From: Deltaproteobacteria bacterium RBG_13_61_14
GTDB taxonomy: Bacteria > RBG-13-61-14
Assembly: GCA_001797815.1 (NCBI GenBank)
Contig: MGQK01000031.1
Span: 23,291-29,916 of the forward strand
DNA length: 6,626 bases
Direction: 5' to 3'
The position numbers and the translations under genes were made by a program. The notes below the pieces were generated by a model, which saw only the letters and a list, made by a program, of their open reading frames with translations, was not told the DNA's origin and ran no database searches. Of the stretch, positions 1 through 5,760 are shown piece by piece (the stretch's first letter is position 1; each line of letters opens with the position of its first letter).

Positions 1-129
1 CCGGACAAAAAGCTGCTTGCCGATCTTGAACATCCCCGCCAGATCGGAAAGTCGCTCGACCCATTCCTCCGCCTGGTTCAGCCCGCGCGCTTCCAGCGCA
101 AAAATCAGCCGATTCTTGATCTGGTCCAT
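1..129 (-). CDS. pyrF: Orotidine-5'-phosphate decarboxylase, N-terminal fragment (runs off the left edge)
   Basis: This gene should encode the enzyme that decarboxylates OMP to UMP, the last step of de novo pyrimidine synthesis in the cytosol. Only the first 43 codons are present, out of roughly 230-240 expected; the 3' part lies outside the window. The translation starts MDQIKNRLIFALE and continues through a helix rich in Glu/Ala to GMFKIGKQLFV. This matches beta strand 1 (the usual L-I-x-A-L-D) and strand 2 (F-K-x-G, holding the first active-site Lys) of the PyrF barrel. The ATG at 129 is preceded by GGAG (138-141, minus strand) at 8 nt. One oddity is that the near-invariant Asp ending strand 1 is Glu here (residue 13, codon GAA). 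A chance ORF is unlikely given the pattern, but the fragment is short, so a diverged paralog cannot be excluded. Confidence 0.85.
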   Translation of the reverse strand, partial: MDQIKNRLIFALEARGLNQAEEWVERLSDLAGMFKIGKQLFVR

Positions 130-164
130 TTTTCTATCTCCAGGAAAAATCCGTCGGGTTCACT

Positions 165-200
165 TTAGCAGAATTTAGCTGAGTTCTAAATAAAAAACAA
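165..200 (-). promoter_or_regulatory. Predicted sigma-70 promoter of pyrF
   Basis: Reading the minus strand, TTGTTT (195-200) and TAAATT (172-177) are separated by exactly 17 bp and fit -35 and -10 boxes. Transcription would start near 165, giving a leader of about 35 nt before the pyrF ATG. The target-site copy of the mobile element (206-213) ends up a few bases upstream of the -35 box, as an A/T tract that could act like an UP element. This is motif-based only. Confidence 0.5.
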
Positions 201-217
201 CCCTGAAAAAAAGGGTT
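186..217 (-). terminator. Terminator-like hairpin at the left junction of the mobile element
   Basis: On the minus strand, AACCCT (212-217) pairs with AGGGTT (199-204) around a 7-nt loop, and the stem is followed by GTTTTTTATTT (198 down to 188). This has the form of a short intrinsic terminator. One arm is partly made of the element's own end (GGTT) and the other is host flank, so the structure appears to have been created by the insertion. It would stop transcription leaving the element towards pyrF. The stem has only 6 bp, so its strength is uncertain. Confidence 0.4.
206..213. repeat. Left 8-bp target-site duplication of the mobile element
   Basis: AAAAAAAG directly abuts the first base of the left terminal inverted repeat and is repeated exactly at 501-508, directly after the right one. 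Identical 8-bp direct repeats on both sides are the footprint of a transposition event. The sequence is simple (seven A's then G), so a chance match is easier than for a mixed 8-mer, but its exact alignment to both ends argues against coincidence. Confidence 0.75.
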
Positions 218-238
218 CTTCACGTTTCTGTGTGGATT
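214..238 (+). repeat. Left terminal inverted repeat
   Basis: This is the outer arm of the mobile element. It is complementary to 476-500 at 22 of 25 positions, with the three mismatches clustered in the middle (225, 228, 229). Perfect blocks of 11 bp at the outer end and 9 bp at the inner end fit the usual two-part ends of transposons, with a cleavage end and a transposase-binding part. Confidence 0.8.
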
Positions 239-252
239 GGTGGTCTTCTGCT

Positions 253-280
253 CCCCCGGGGAGATGCCTCAGCCCGGGGG
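253..280 (+). repeat. Perfect GC hairpin inside the element
   Basis: CCCCCGGG (253-260) and CCCGGGGG (273-280) form a perfect 8-bp stem with a 12-nt loop. No T-tract follows on either side, so it is not a terminator. It is one of several internal dyads of the element and probably reflects the folding seen in miniature transposons. Confidence 0.6.
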
Positions 281-319
281 CGTTTCTGGGGGGAGGCGGC
301 ATCCGAGGCAAACTAGGCT

Positions 320-428
320 GGGATTTTCGAGGCATACCTCCGGTGGCCCATCGGCTCCCGGCCGGAAACCAACGCGATGGCTCCGGATCAGCGCCCTGGG
401 ACACCCGAGCCATGCCTGAAAAAATCCC
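320..428. repeat. Internal imperfect inverted repeat of the element
   Basis: GGGATTTTCGAGGCAT (320-335) is nearly complementary to the segment 412-428, which reads ATGCCTG, five further A's, then TCCC. Between them, CCATCG (348-353) pairs with CGATGG (375-380). The whole inner part of the element could therefore fold as one long branched hairpin in either strand. No known RNA family signature is recognisable in it. Confidence 0.5.
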
Positions 429-475
429 TGCCCAACCAGAAAGGGGAAAACGGTCGAGCCTGCGGCCAGGCGAGA

Positions 476-500
476 AATCCACACGAAAGCGTGAAGAACC
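476..500 (-). repeat. Right terminal inverted repeat
   Basis: This is the outer arm of the mobile element, ending GTGAAGAACC at base 500, the complement of the left end. It also contains a small dyad of its own, CACG-AAAG-CGTG (482-493), which is imperfect in the left copy. Confidence 0.8.
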
Positions 501-508
501 AAAAAAAG
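501..508. repeat. Right 8-bp target-site duplication
   Basis: AAAAAAAG directly follows the right end of the element and is identical to 206-213. A third AAAAAAAG, followed by CG as at 501-510, opens the terminator stem at 531. The A-tract is thus a local host motif as well, which is the main caveat. Confidence 0.75.
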
Positions 509-530
509 CGAAGCTTTGGCGGGCAGACGC

Positions 531-558
531 AAAAAAAGCGGCAATCGCCGCTTTTTTT
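531..558. terminator. Strong bidirectional intrinsic terminator
   Basis: The 12-nt arm A7-GCGGC (531-542) and the arm GCCGC-T7 (547-558) form a perfect 12-bp stem with a 4-nt loop, AATC. The GC core has a U-tract on the 3' side in either direction, so it can end transcripts from both strands. No gene in the window ends here: pyrF points away to the left and groES begins downstream to the right. It may have shielded pyrF and the chaperonin operon from each other, or closed a short divergent transcript now split by the mobile element. Confidence 0.75.
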
Positions 559-688
559 GTTTCCTGGGGTTGTTACACCCGAGGAAAAGGAGGGGCAACA
601 CTTATTGGGCTTCACCTATTAAGACGCATTTTCAAGGAAAAGGATGCAAGCTATGGTAAAATTTCTTTGAAAAAAATGCGGATTTCTC
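559..688. other. Gene-free stretch upstream of the groES promoter
   Basis: I see no gene in this stretch. AAGGAGG-like bases (588-594) are not followed by a usable start codon with an open frame. TGGTAAAAT (654-662) resembles an extended -10 box but lacks a well-spaced -35 partner, so it is at most a weak second promoter for the chaperonin operon. No sigma-32-type CTTGAAA/CCCCAT pair is visible. Confidence 0.4.
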
Positions 689-723
689 TTGATTTTTCGA
701 AAAAACTGATTATATTTGATACA
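689..723 (+). promoter_or_regulatory. Predicted sigma-70 promoter of groES-groEL
   Basis: TTGATT (689-694) and TATATT (711-716) with a 16-bp spacer fit -35 and -10 boxes, in a locally AT-rich patch. The predicted start is near 723, about 89 nt before the groES ATG. The dyad at 730-756 then lies just downstream of the start, a normal place for an HrcA operator. This is motif-based only. Confidence 0.55.
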
Positions 724-729
724 CTCTGG

Positions 730-756
730 CTGGCAGACAAGGGGATAGACTGCCAG
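730..756. promoter_or_regulatory. Diverged CIRCE-like operator (candidate HrcA site)
   Basis: CTGGCAGAC (730-738), a 9-bp spacer and GACTGCCAG (748-756) form a dyad with one mismatched pair. The 9-9-9 geometry is that of CIRCE, whose consensus is TTAGCACTC-N9-GAGTGCTAA. Eleven of 18 arm positions match that consensus, including the inner GCA/TGC core. The site lies between the predicted promoter and groES, where CIRCE is normally found. HrcA binding is therefore plausible but unproven, because three central positions of the usual box differ. Confidence 0.5.
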
Positions 757-762
757 TTATGC

Positions 763-780
763 CTTCCAAGTCTTTGGAAG
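763..780 (+). promoter_or_regulatory. Stem-loop in the groES leader
   Basis: CTTCCAA (763-769) pairs perfectly with TTGGAAG (774-780) around a 4-nt GTCT loop. It lies 16 nt upstream of the groES Shine-Dalgarno sequence (AAAGGAG, 796-802) and leaves it free. A 5'-leader hairpin of this kind could stabilise the mRNA. It does not sequester the ribosome site, so a thermosensor role is not supported. Confidence 0.45.
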
Positions 781-811
781 ATAACAATTTTTCGGAAAGG
801 AGCAGTCCAAG

Positions 812-1129
812 ATGAAAGTGAAACCTTTGCAGGACCGAATTTTGGTCAGGCGGATTGAGGAGGAAGAACGGACCAAGGGCGGCATAATTATCCCGGATAC
901 GGCCAAAGAAAAGCCCCAGGAAGGCGTGGTCGTGGCCGTAGGCCGCGGCAAAGTGTTGGAGGACGGCAAGATCCTTCCCCTGGACGTGAAAGAGGGCAAC
1001 CGGATCCTATTCCAGAAATATGCCGGCACCGAAGTCAAGATCGAAGGGGTGGAGCACCTGATCATGCGGGAAGAGGACATCCTGGGCGTGATTGAAGGTA
1101 AGAGCAAGGACGAGAAGAAGAAGAAGTAA
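812..1129 (+). CDS. groES: Co-chaperonin GroES (Cpn10)
   Basis: GroES forms the heptameric lid that caps GroEL and closes the folding chamber in the cytosol. The 105-residue product begins [14 protein letters not shown], the classic family start. The mobile loop follows at about residues 17-33, with the GroEL-binding GGIIIP patch at 23-28. The roof region and the typical closing strand, with [11 protein letters not shown], come after. It is slightly longer than the usual 95-97 residues because of a lysine-rich tail (KSKDEKKKK), which probably hangs outside the fold. The ATG has AAAGGAG ending 9 nt upstream. groEL follows after 45 bp, so the two are co-transcribed. Expression is probably controlled by the CIRCE-like dyad upstream. 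Confidence 0.98.
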   Translation: MKVKPLQDRILVRRIEEEERTKGGIIIPDTAKEKPQEGVVVAVGRGKVLEDGKILPLDVKEGNRILFQKYAGTEVKIEGVEHLIMREEDILGVIEGKSKDEKKKK

Positions 1130-2818
<1,689 letters not shown>

Positions 2819-2839
2819 CATCGAAAGGGCATAGCTGCA

Positions 2840-2865
2840 GGGGCACAGGTTAAGGGGCACAGGTT
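2840..2865 (+). repeat. 14-bp tandem duplication at the groEL terminator
   Basis: GGGGCACAGGTT occurs at 2840-2851 and again at 2854-2865, one 14-bp unit apart. The second copy forms the upstream arm of the terminator and the first is an extra copy of that arm. Only one complementary downstream arm is present (2868-2882). Confidence 0.8.
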
Positions 2866-2885
2866 TTAAACCTGTGCCCCTTTTT
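2852..2885 (+). terminator. Intrinsic terminator of groES-groEL
   Basis: GGGGCACAGGTTT (2854-2866) pairs with AAACCTGTGCCCC (2868-2880), and TTTTT follows directly at 2881-2885. The flanking AA/TT can extend the stem to 15 bp, though a few innermost pairs must open to form a real loop. Read on the opposite strand no T-tract follows, so it mainly serves the chaperonin operon. Confidence 0.85.
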
Positions 2886-2931
2886 GATTTGACAGCCGCC
2901 TTAACCTGGTCTCTGGCATTTCAAAAATGCA

Positions 2932-3249
2932 TTAACTTAAGATTCTCCTTCTTCCGAACGGGAAGGGTTGCCATTTGAGGCCACACTGCGGACAGACTGC
3001 GGCCCAGACCCTGGCAAACGATAAGAGAAGCGAAAAGGCTGCAACTGCGAAAAATGCCGCGAACCAATCACTTTTGCTGAGATAACCTTTCAGCACCAAG
3101 ATCAGGCCCAAAAGCCCTATGATGGGAAGTAGAAGATGAAAACAATACATTATGAACCCCAAGGTCCCAATGGTTATCATCTTAGCTTTGCCATAATAAT
3201 GGCAGCGTGGGTATTCGTTCGTTATCTTGTACCAGAAAGTCAGAGCCAT
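2932..3249 (-). CDS. Small two-helix membrane protein with a C-terminal CxxC (unknown function)
   Basis: I do not recognise a named family. The 105-residue product has a basic N-terminal part with one Cys (residue 16), a long hydrophobic stretch at about 25-53 and a second at about 62-79. CPQCGLKW (86-93) and a basic tail (GRRRILS) follow. Lys/Arg at both ends suggests a hairpin in the inner membrane with both termini in the cytosol. CPQC is half of a zinc-ribbon knuckle; the other half may be degenerate around Cys16. The ATG lies 10 bp after the acyl-CoA dehydrogenase stop on the same strand, with a weak AAGGCGG Shine-Dalgarno, so the two are probably co-transcribed. GC content is about 48% by hand count over 2941-3240, clearly below the neighbours, which hints at later acquisition or relaxed coding. 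Confidence 0.6.
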   Translation of the reverse strand: MALTFWYKITNEYPRCHYYGKAKMITIGTLGFIMYCFHLLLPIIGLLGLILVLKGYLSKSDWFAAFFAVAAFSLLLSFARVWAAVCPQCGLKWQPFPFGRRRILS

Positions 3250-3259
3250 GATCGCCGCC

Positions 3260-4420
3260 TTACATTTTTAATAGTTCCCTGGCGATAATGGTGCGCCGGA
3301 TCTCGGAGGTGCCGGCGCCGATGGTGTAGAGCTTGGCGTCGCGGTAGAGGCGGTTGACCGGATATTCCATAGTGTAACCATAGCCCCCGAAAATCTGCAC
3401 AGCGTTATTGGACACCCGCTCGCCCATCTCGCCGGCGAAGAGCGCCGCGGCCGCGGCCAGCTTGTGCAGTTCGGTGCCTTTGCCGCCCCGCTCGGTAACC
3501 TGGCACAGCGCCGCGGCCCGGTAACAAAGCCCGCGGGCCGCCTCCATCTCCGTGTACATGTCGGCCAGCTTGCCCTGGATGAGCTGGAAGTTGCCAATGG
3601 TCTTGCCGAACTGCTCGCGCTCGCCCGCATAGCGGACGCACAGGTCCAGGGCCGCCCGGGCCAGCCCGACGGGTCCGGCCGCGATCACGGTCCGCTCCAC
3701 GTCCAGGCCGTCCATCATCACCCGCACGCCCTGGTTCTCGCCCAAAAGCACGTTCTCTTCCGGAATGCGGCAGTCTTCCAGCACGATTTCCCCGGTAGGG
3801 GAACCGCGATGCCCCATCTTCTCAATCCATCTGGTCACGGCAAAGCCCGGAAAATCCTTCTCGATGATAAACGCGGTGATTCCCCGCGACCCCCGGTTGG
3901 GCTGGGTCTTGGCATAGAGAATGCCCACATGCGCCAGGGGCGAGTTGGTGATGAACACTTTGCGGCCGTTGAGGATGTATTCCTTGCCCTTTTTCACCGC
4001 TACGGTCTTGATCCCGACCGCGTCCGAGCCGGCCCCGGGCTCGGTCAGGGCCAGCATGCCCAGGTGCTCGCCGGAGCAAAGCTTGGGCAGGTATTTCTCC
4101 CGCTGGAACTCGTTGGCGTGGTGAAAGAGGTTATCGGCGCAGAGGATGGCGTGGGCCAGCCAGGACAGGGAAACCGAGCACGAGCCGCGGCTCAACTCTT
4201 CCATCACGATCACCGCGCTGATCACGTCCGCGCCCGCGCCGCCGTATTGCTCGGGCACGGTGAGGCCCATCACGCCCAGGTTGGAAAGCTTGTTGCGGAT
4301 GGACTTGGGAATCTTGTCTTTGGCGTCTATCTTCTGGGCCCAGGGAGTGAGCTCGTGGTCCACAAACCGCCGCATCATCTCCTGGAGCATCTTCTGGTCT
4401 TCATTCCAATGAAAGTCCAT
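3260..4420 (-). CDS. Acyl-CoA dehydrogenase, isovaleryl-CoA dehydrogenase type
   Basis: This is an FAD enzyme that introduces the alpha-beta double bond into an acyl-CoA and passes electrons to ETF, in fatty or branched-chain amino-acid oxidation in the cytosol. The 386-residue length is typical. The helical N-domain (about 1-120) contains GLTVPEQYGG. The beta-domain begins with ALTEPGAGSD (124-133), which contacts FAD and substrate, and continues through FITNS. The C-domain carries REQFGKTIGNFQLIQGKLADM and ends FGGYGY...IGAGTSEIRR. The catalytic Glu appears to be E242 in GLDVERT, the isovaleryl-CoA dehydrogenase position. The medium- and short-chain position is Ala (A369 in GAGTSE). Exact substrate is uncertain. 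The ATG has GAGG (4427-4430) 6 nt upstream. The small membrane-protein gene follows at 10 bp, and a 4Fe-4S protein gene diverges on the other side. Confidence 0.95.
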   Translation of the reverse strand: MDFHWNEDQKMLQEMMRRFVDHELTPWAQKIDAKDKIPKSIRNKLSNLGVMGLTVPEQYGGAGADVISAVIVMEELSRGSCSVSLSWLAHAILCADNLFHHANEFQREKYLPKLCSGEHLGMLALTEPGAGSDAVGIKTVAVKKGKEYILNGRKVFITNSPLAHVGILYAKTQPNRGSRGITAFIIEKDFPGFAVTRWIEKMGHRGSPTGEIVLEDCRIPEENVLLGENQGVRVMMDGLDVERTVIAAGPVGLARAALDLCVRYAGEREQFGKTIGNFQLIQGKLADMYTEMEAARGLCYRAAALCQVTERGGKGTELHKLAAAAALFAGEMGERVSNNAVQIFGGYGYTMEYPVNRLYRDAKLYTIGAGTSEIRRTIIARELLKM

Positions 4421-4467
4421 TCCTCACCTCATTTTGACTGCGGAGAATCGAACCCCTTACTCCAACA

Positions 4468-4503
4468 CGACCAGAACCTAGCACACCCGCTCCTACCCGG
4501 CAA
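4468..4503 (-). promoter_or_regulatory. Weak candidate promoter of the acyl-CoA dehydrogenase
   Basis: On the minus strand, TTGCCG (4498-4503) and TAGGTT (4475-4480) are spaced by 17 bp, with TG one base before the -10 box. Matches to consensus are modest. It would give a leader of about 48 nt. I see nothing better between the two divergent genes for this direction. Confidence 0.25.
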
Positions 4504-4521
4504 GAGCGAGAAAAAGTGAAT

Positions 4522-4562
4522 TTGGCATTGACAAATTTTCATGAAATCTGCTAACATGCCAA
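4522..4562. promoter_or_regulatory. Nested inverted repeats around the 4Fe-4S gene promoter (candidate operator)
   Basis: TTGGCAT (4522-4528) and ATGCCAA (4556-4562) are perfectly complementary and bracket the -35 and -10 boxes. A perfect 10-bp palindrome, TTTCATGAAA (4537-4546), lies in the promoter spacer. Both placements would let a dimeric regulator block RNA polymerase. No known regulator box is recognised. Confidence 0.4.
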
Positions 4563-4564
4563 TT
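4528..4564 (+). promoter_or_regulatory. Predicted sigma-70 promoter of the 4Fe-4S protein gene
   Basis: A perfect -35 box TTGACA (4528-4533) is followed after 18 bp by TAACAT (4552-4557), with TG at 4549-4550 making an extended -10. Transcription would start near 4564, giving a leader of about 60 nt. This is the best-looking promoter in the window. Confidence 0.65.
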
Positions 4565-4624
4565 GTATCAACACCTGCCTGAAGCTTACCGCGACCAAGA
4601 CCAAGGAGAAAGGAGAAGGGTAAC

Positions 4625-5728
4625 ATGAAAGACGCCCTGTATCTGCGCATCGCGGAGAACATTGACCGGAACCCCCTGGGTGCGCCCAAGTCCGGCCCCA
4701 CCTTCTCCGCGGCTTTCCTCGCCTACCTCCGGCTCCTCTACAGCCCCGCGGAAGCCGAGCTGGTCCAGCATCTCCAGATGCCCTCCGCTTTCCTGACCTC
4801 GGCCCAGGTGGCTGAGCAGGCCGGCCGGGAAGAGGCCGAGGTCAAGGAAACGCTCGAAAGCCTGGCTCAGCGCGGCGCGATCATGGGCATCGCCGGGATC
4901 TATTCCTTGCCCCAGATTCCTCTGCTCCTGAACGCCCATCAATTCCGGCCGGAGAAGAAGCCGGAAGACCTGGAGGCCGCCAAGCTCTACCAGCAGTTCT
5001 TTATCAAGGAGGGCTACTACAAGTATTACGAGAGTTCGGAAAAGGGCACGCCGATCATGCGGGCGATCCCGGTGCAGCGGGCGGTGGATCCGGGCCAGAA
5101 AATCCTGGACAGCGAGGAAGCCCACCAGATTATCGAGGCGACCAAGGAGCTGGCGTTGGTGCCTTGCCCGTGCCGGACCCGCACCGAGAAAATGGGCGTC
5201 CGCGAGTGCCGGGACAAATACCCGATCGGCTTTTGCATCATGCCCGGGGTCTCAGCCGTCTATTTCCAGATGGCGGGCCTGGGCCGGAAGGTGACCGCGG
5301 AGCAGGCCGAGAGTTACATGGACGAGATGCAGGACCTGGGCCTGGTAGCCATGACCGACAACTACAGCGATCCCAACCATAGCGTGATCTGCCTGTGCTG
5401 CGACTGCTGCTGCTCGCAGGTGCGGGGCCGCACCCGCTGGGAGAACCCGGCCGCGATTGCGCCCTCGAATTTTATGCCCGAGGCCAGCCTGGACTGCGCG
5501 GCCTGCGGCACCTGCGTGGACCGGTGCTTTTTCGGGGCGATTTATCTGGATGAAGAAACCGACCGGGCGCTGGTGGACTCGGACCTGTGCATCGGCTGCG
5601 GGATCTGCACGATCACCTGTCCCGAAGGCGCTTTGAAATTAAAGCGGGTCGAGCGCGCGCGGCCCTTTGCCAATGCCCGGGAGCTGTATCGGACCATTGC
5701 CCAGGAGAATAAAGGTCCTGCGGATTGA
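4625..5728 (+). CDS. Winged-helix-like, cysteine-rich protein with a C-terminal 2[4Fe-4S] ferredoxin domain
   Basis: The role is probably electron transfer or redox sensing in the cytosol; the exact partner is unknown. The 367-residue product has three parts. Residues about 40-100 read like a winged helix (EAELVQHLQ, then LTSAQVAEQAG, then LESLAQRGAI and a short wing). A middle domain carries CPC (181-183), Cys195, Cys204 and a dense CLCCDCCC block (256-263). Together these resemble the CxCR...C...C...CxCCxCCC pattern I know from uncharacterised anaerobe proteins next to redox enzymes. The end has two ferredoxin motifs, C291/294/297/301 and C322/325/328/332, for two 4Fe-4S clusters. The ATG has AGGAG (4611-4615) at 9 nt. 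It diverges from the acyl-CoA dehydrogenase and precedes the PIG-L gene by 32 bp. No transmembrane segment is seen. Confidence 0.85.
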   Translation: MKDALYLRIAENIDRNPLGAPKSGPTFSAAFLAYLRLLYSPAEAELVQHLQMPSAFLTSAQVAEQAGREEAEVKETLESLAQRGAIMGIAGIYSLPQIPLLLNAHQFRPEKKPEDLEAAKLYQQFFIKEGYYKYYESSEKGTPIMRAIPVQRAVDPGQKILDSEEAHQIIEATKELALVPCPCRTRTEKMGVRECRDKYPIGFCIMPGVSAVYFQMAGLGRKVTAEQAESYMDEMQDLGLVAMTDNYSDPNHSVICLCCDCCCSQVRGRTRWENPAAIAPSNFMPEASLDCAACGTCVDRCFFGAIYLDEETDRALVDSDLCIGCGICTITCPEGALKLKRVERARPFANARELYRTIAQENKGPAD

Positions 5729-5740
5729 AGCGGGACCTTT
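5711..5740 (+). other. Stem-loop overlapping the stop codon of the 4Fe-4S gene
   Basis: AAAGGTCCTGC (5711-5721) pairs with GCGGGACCTTT (5730-5740), an 11-bp stem with one G-U pair and an 8-nt loop. The TGA stop (5726-5728) lies in the loop. No U-run follows, so complete termination is unlikely. It may slow read-through or protect the upstream mRNA before the PIG-L gene. Confidence 0.5.
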
Positions 5741-5760
5741 CATGATATCAGCTTGAAGAA

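Larger units (their letters stand above)
214..500. mobile_element. 287-bp non-autonomous element (MITE-like), probably ISL3-family related
   Basis: The element has 25-bp terminal inverted repeats at 214-238 and 476-500, identical at 22 of 25 positions. Both begin GGTTCTTCACG at the outer end and reach GTGTGGATT inside. An exact 8-bp direct repeat flanks it. The interior carries no believable transposase: open frames crossing it lack family features and read out into flanking DNA. It is GC-rich and strongly self-complementary, with a CCCCCGGG/CCCGGGGG hairpin at 253-280 and a larger imperfect dyad between 320-335 and 412-428. Ends starting with GG, repeats of this length and an 8-bp duplication fit what is known of the ISL3 family. 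That family call is an inference, and a full-length relative elsewhere in the genome would have to supply the transposase. Confidence 0.75.

Noticed and set aside
186-562. Structured RNA gene such as 6S, SRP, RNase P or tmRNA
   Set aside because: The folding and terminators looked RNA-like at first, but none of the conserved core motifs I know for these RNAs is present. The exact 8-bp flanking repeats explain the boundaries better as a transposon.
600-811. Sigma-32-type heat-shock promoter for groES
   Set aside because: CTTTGAAA and CTTGATT stretches occur, but none is followed at the right distance by a CCCCAT-like -10. The sigma-70-like pair with a CIRCE-like dyad fits better.
232-858. 208-codon plus-strand frame across the mobile element and into groES
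   Set aside because: It runs through the inverted repeats, a strong terminator and the groES start in another frame, has no Shine-Dalgarno sequence and shows no recognisable protein features.
2916-2930. GCATTT-CAA-AAATGC hairpin as terminator of the small membrane-protein gene
   Set aside because: The stem is only 6 bp, mostly A/T, and no T-tract follows on the minus strand, so it is too weak to call.
4434-4510. A complete tRNA gene on the minus strand
   Set aside because: Only a T-loop-like decamer is present. No acceptor stem or anticodon arm can be folded around it.
3464-4519. 351-codon plus-strand frame antisense to the acyl-CoA dehydrogenase
   Set aside because: It is a shadow frame with His/Gly/Leu-rich composition, no motif and no ribosome site. 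The minus-strand gene is a clear enzyme family member.
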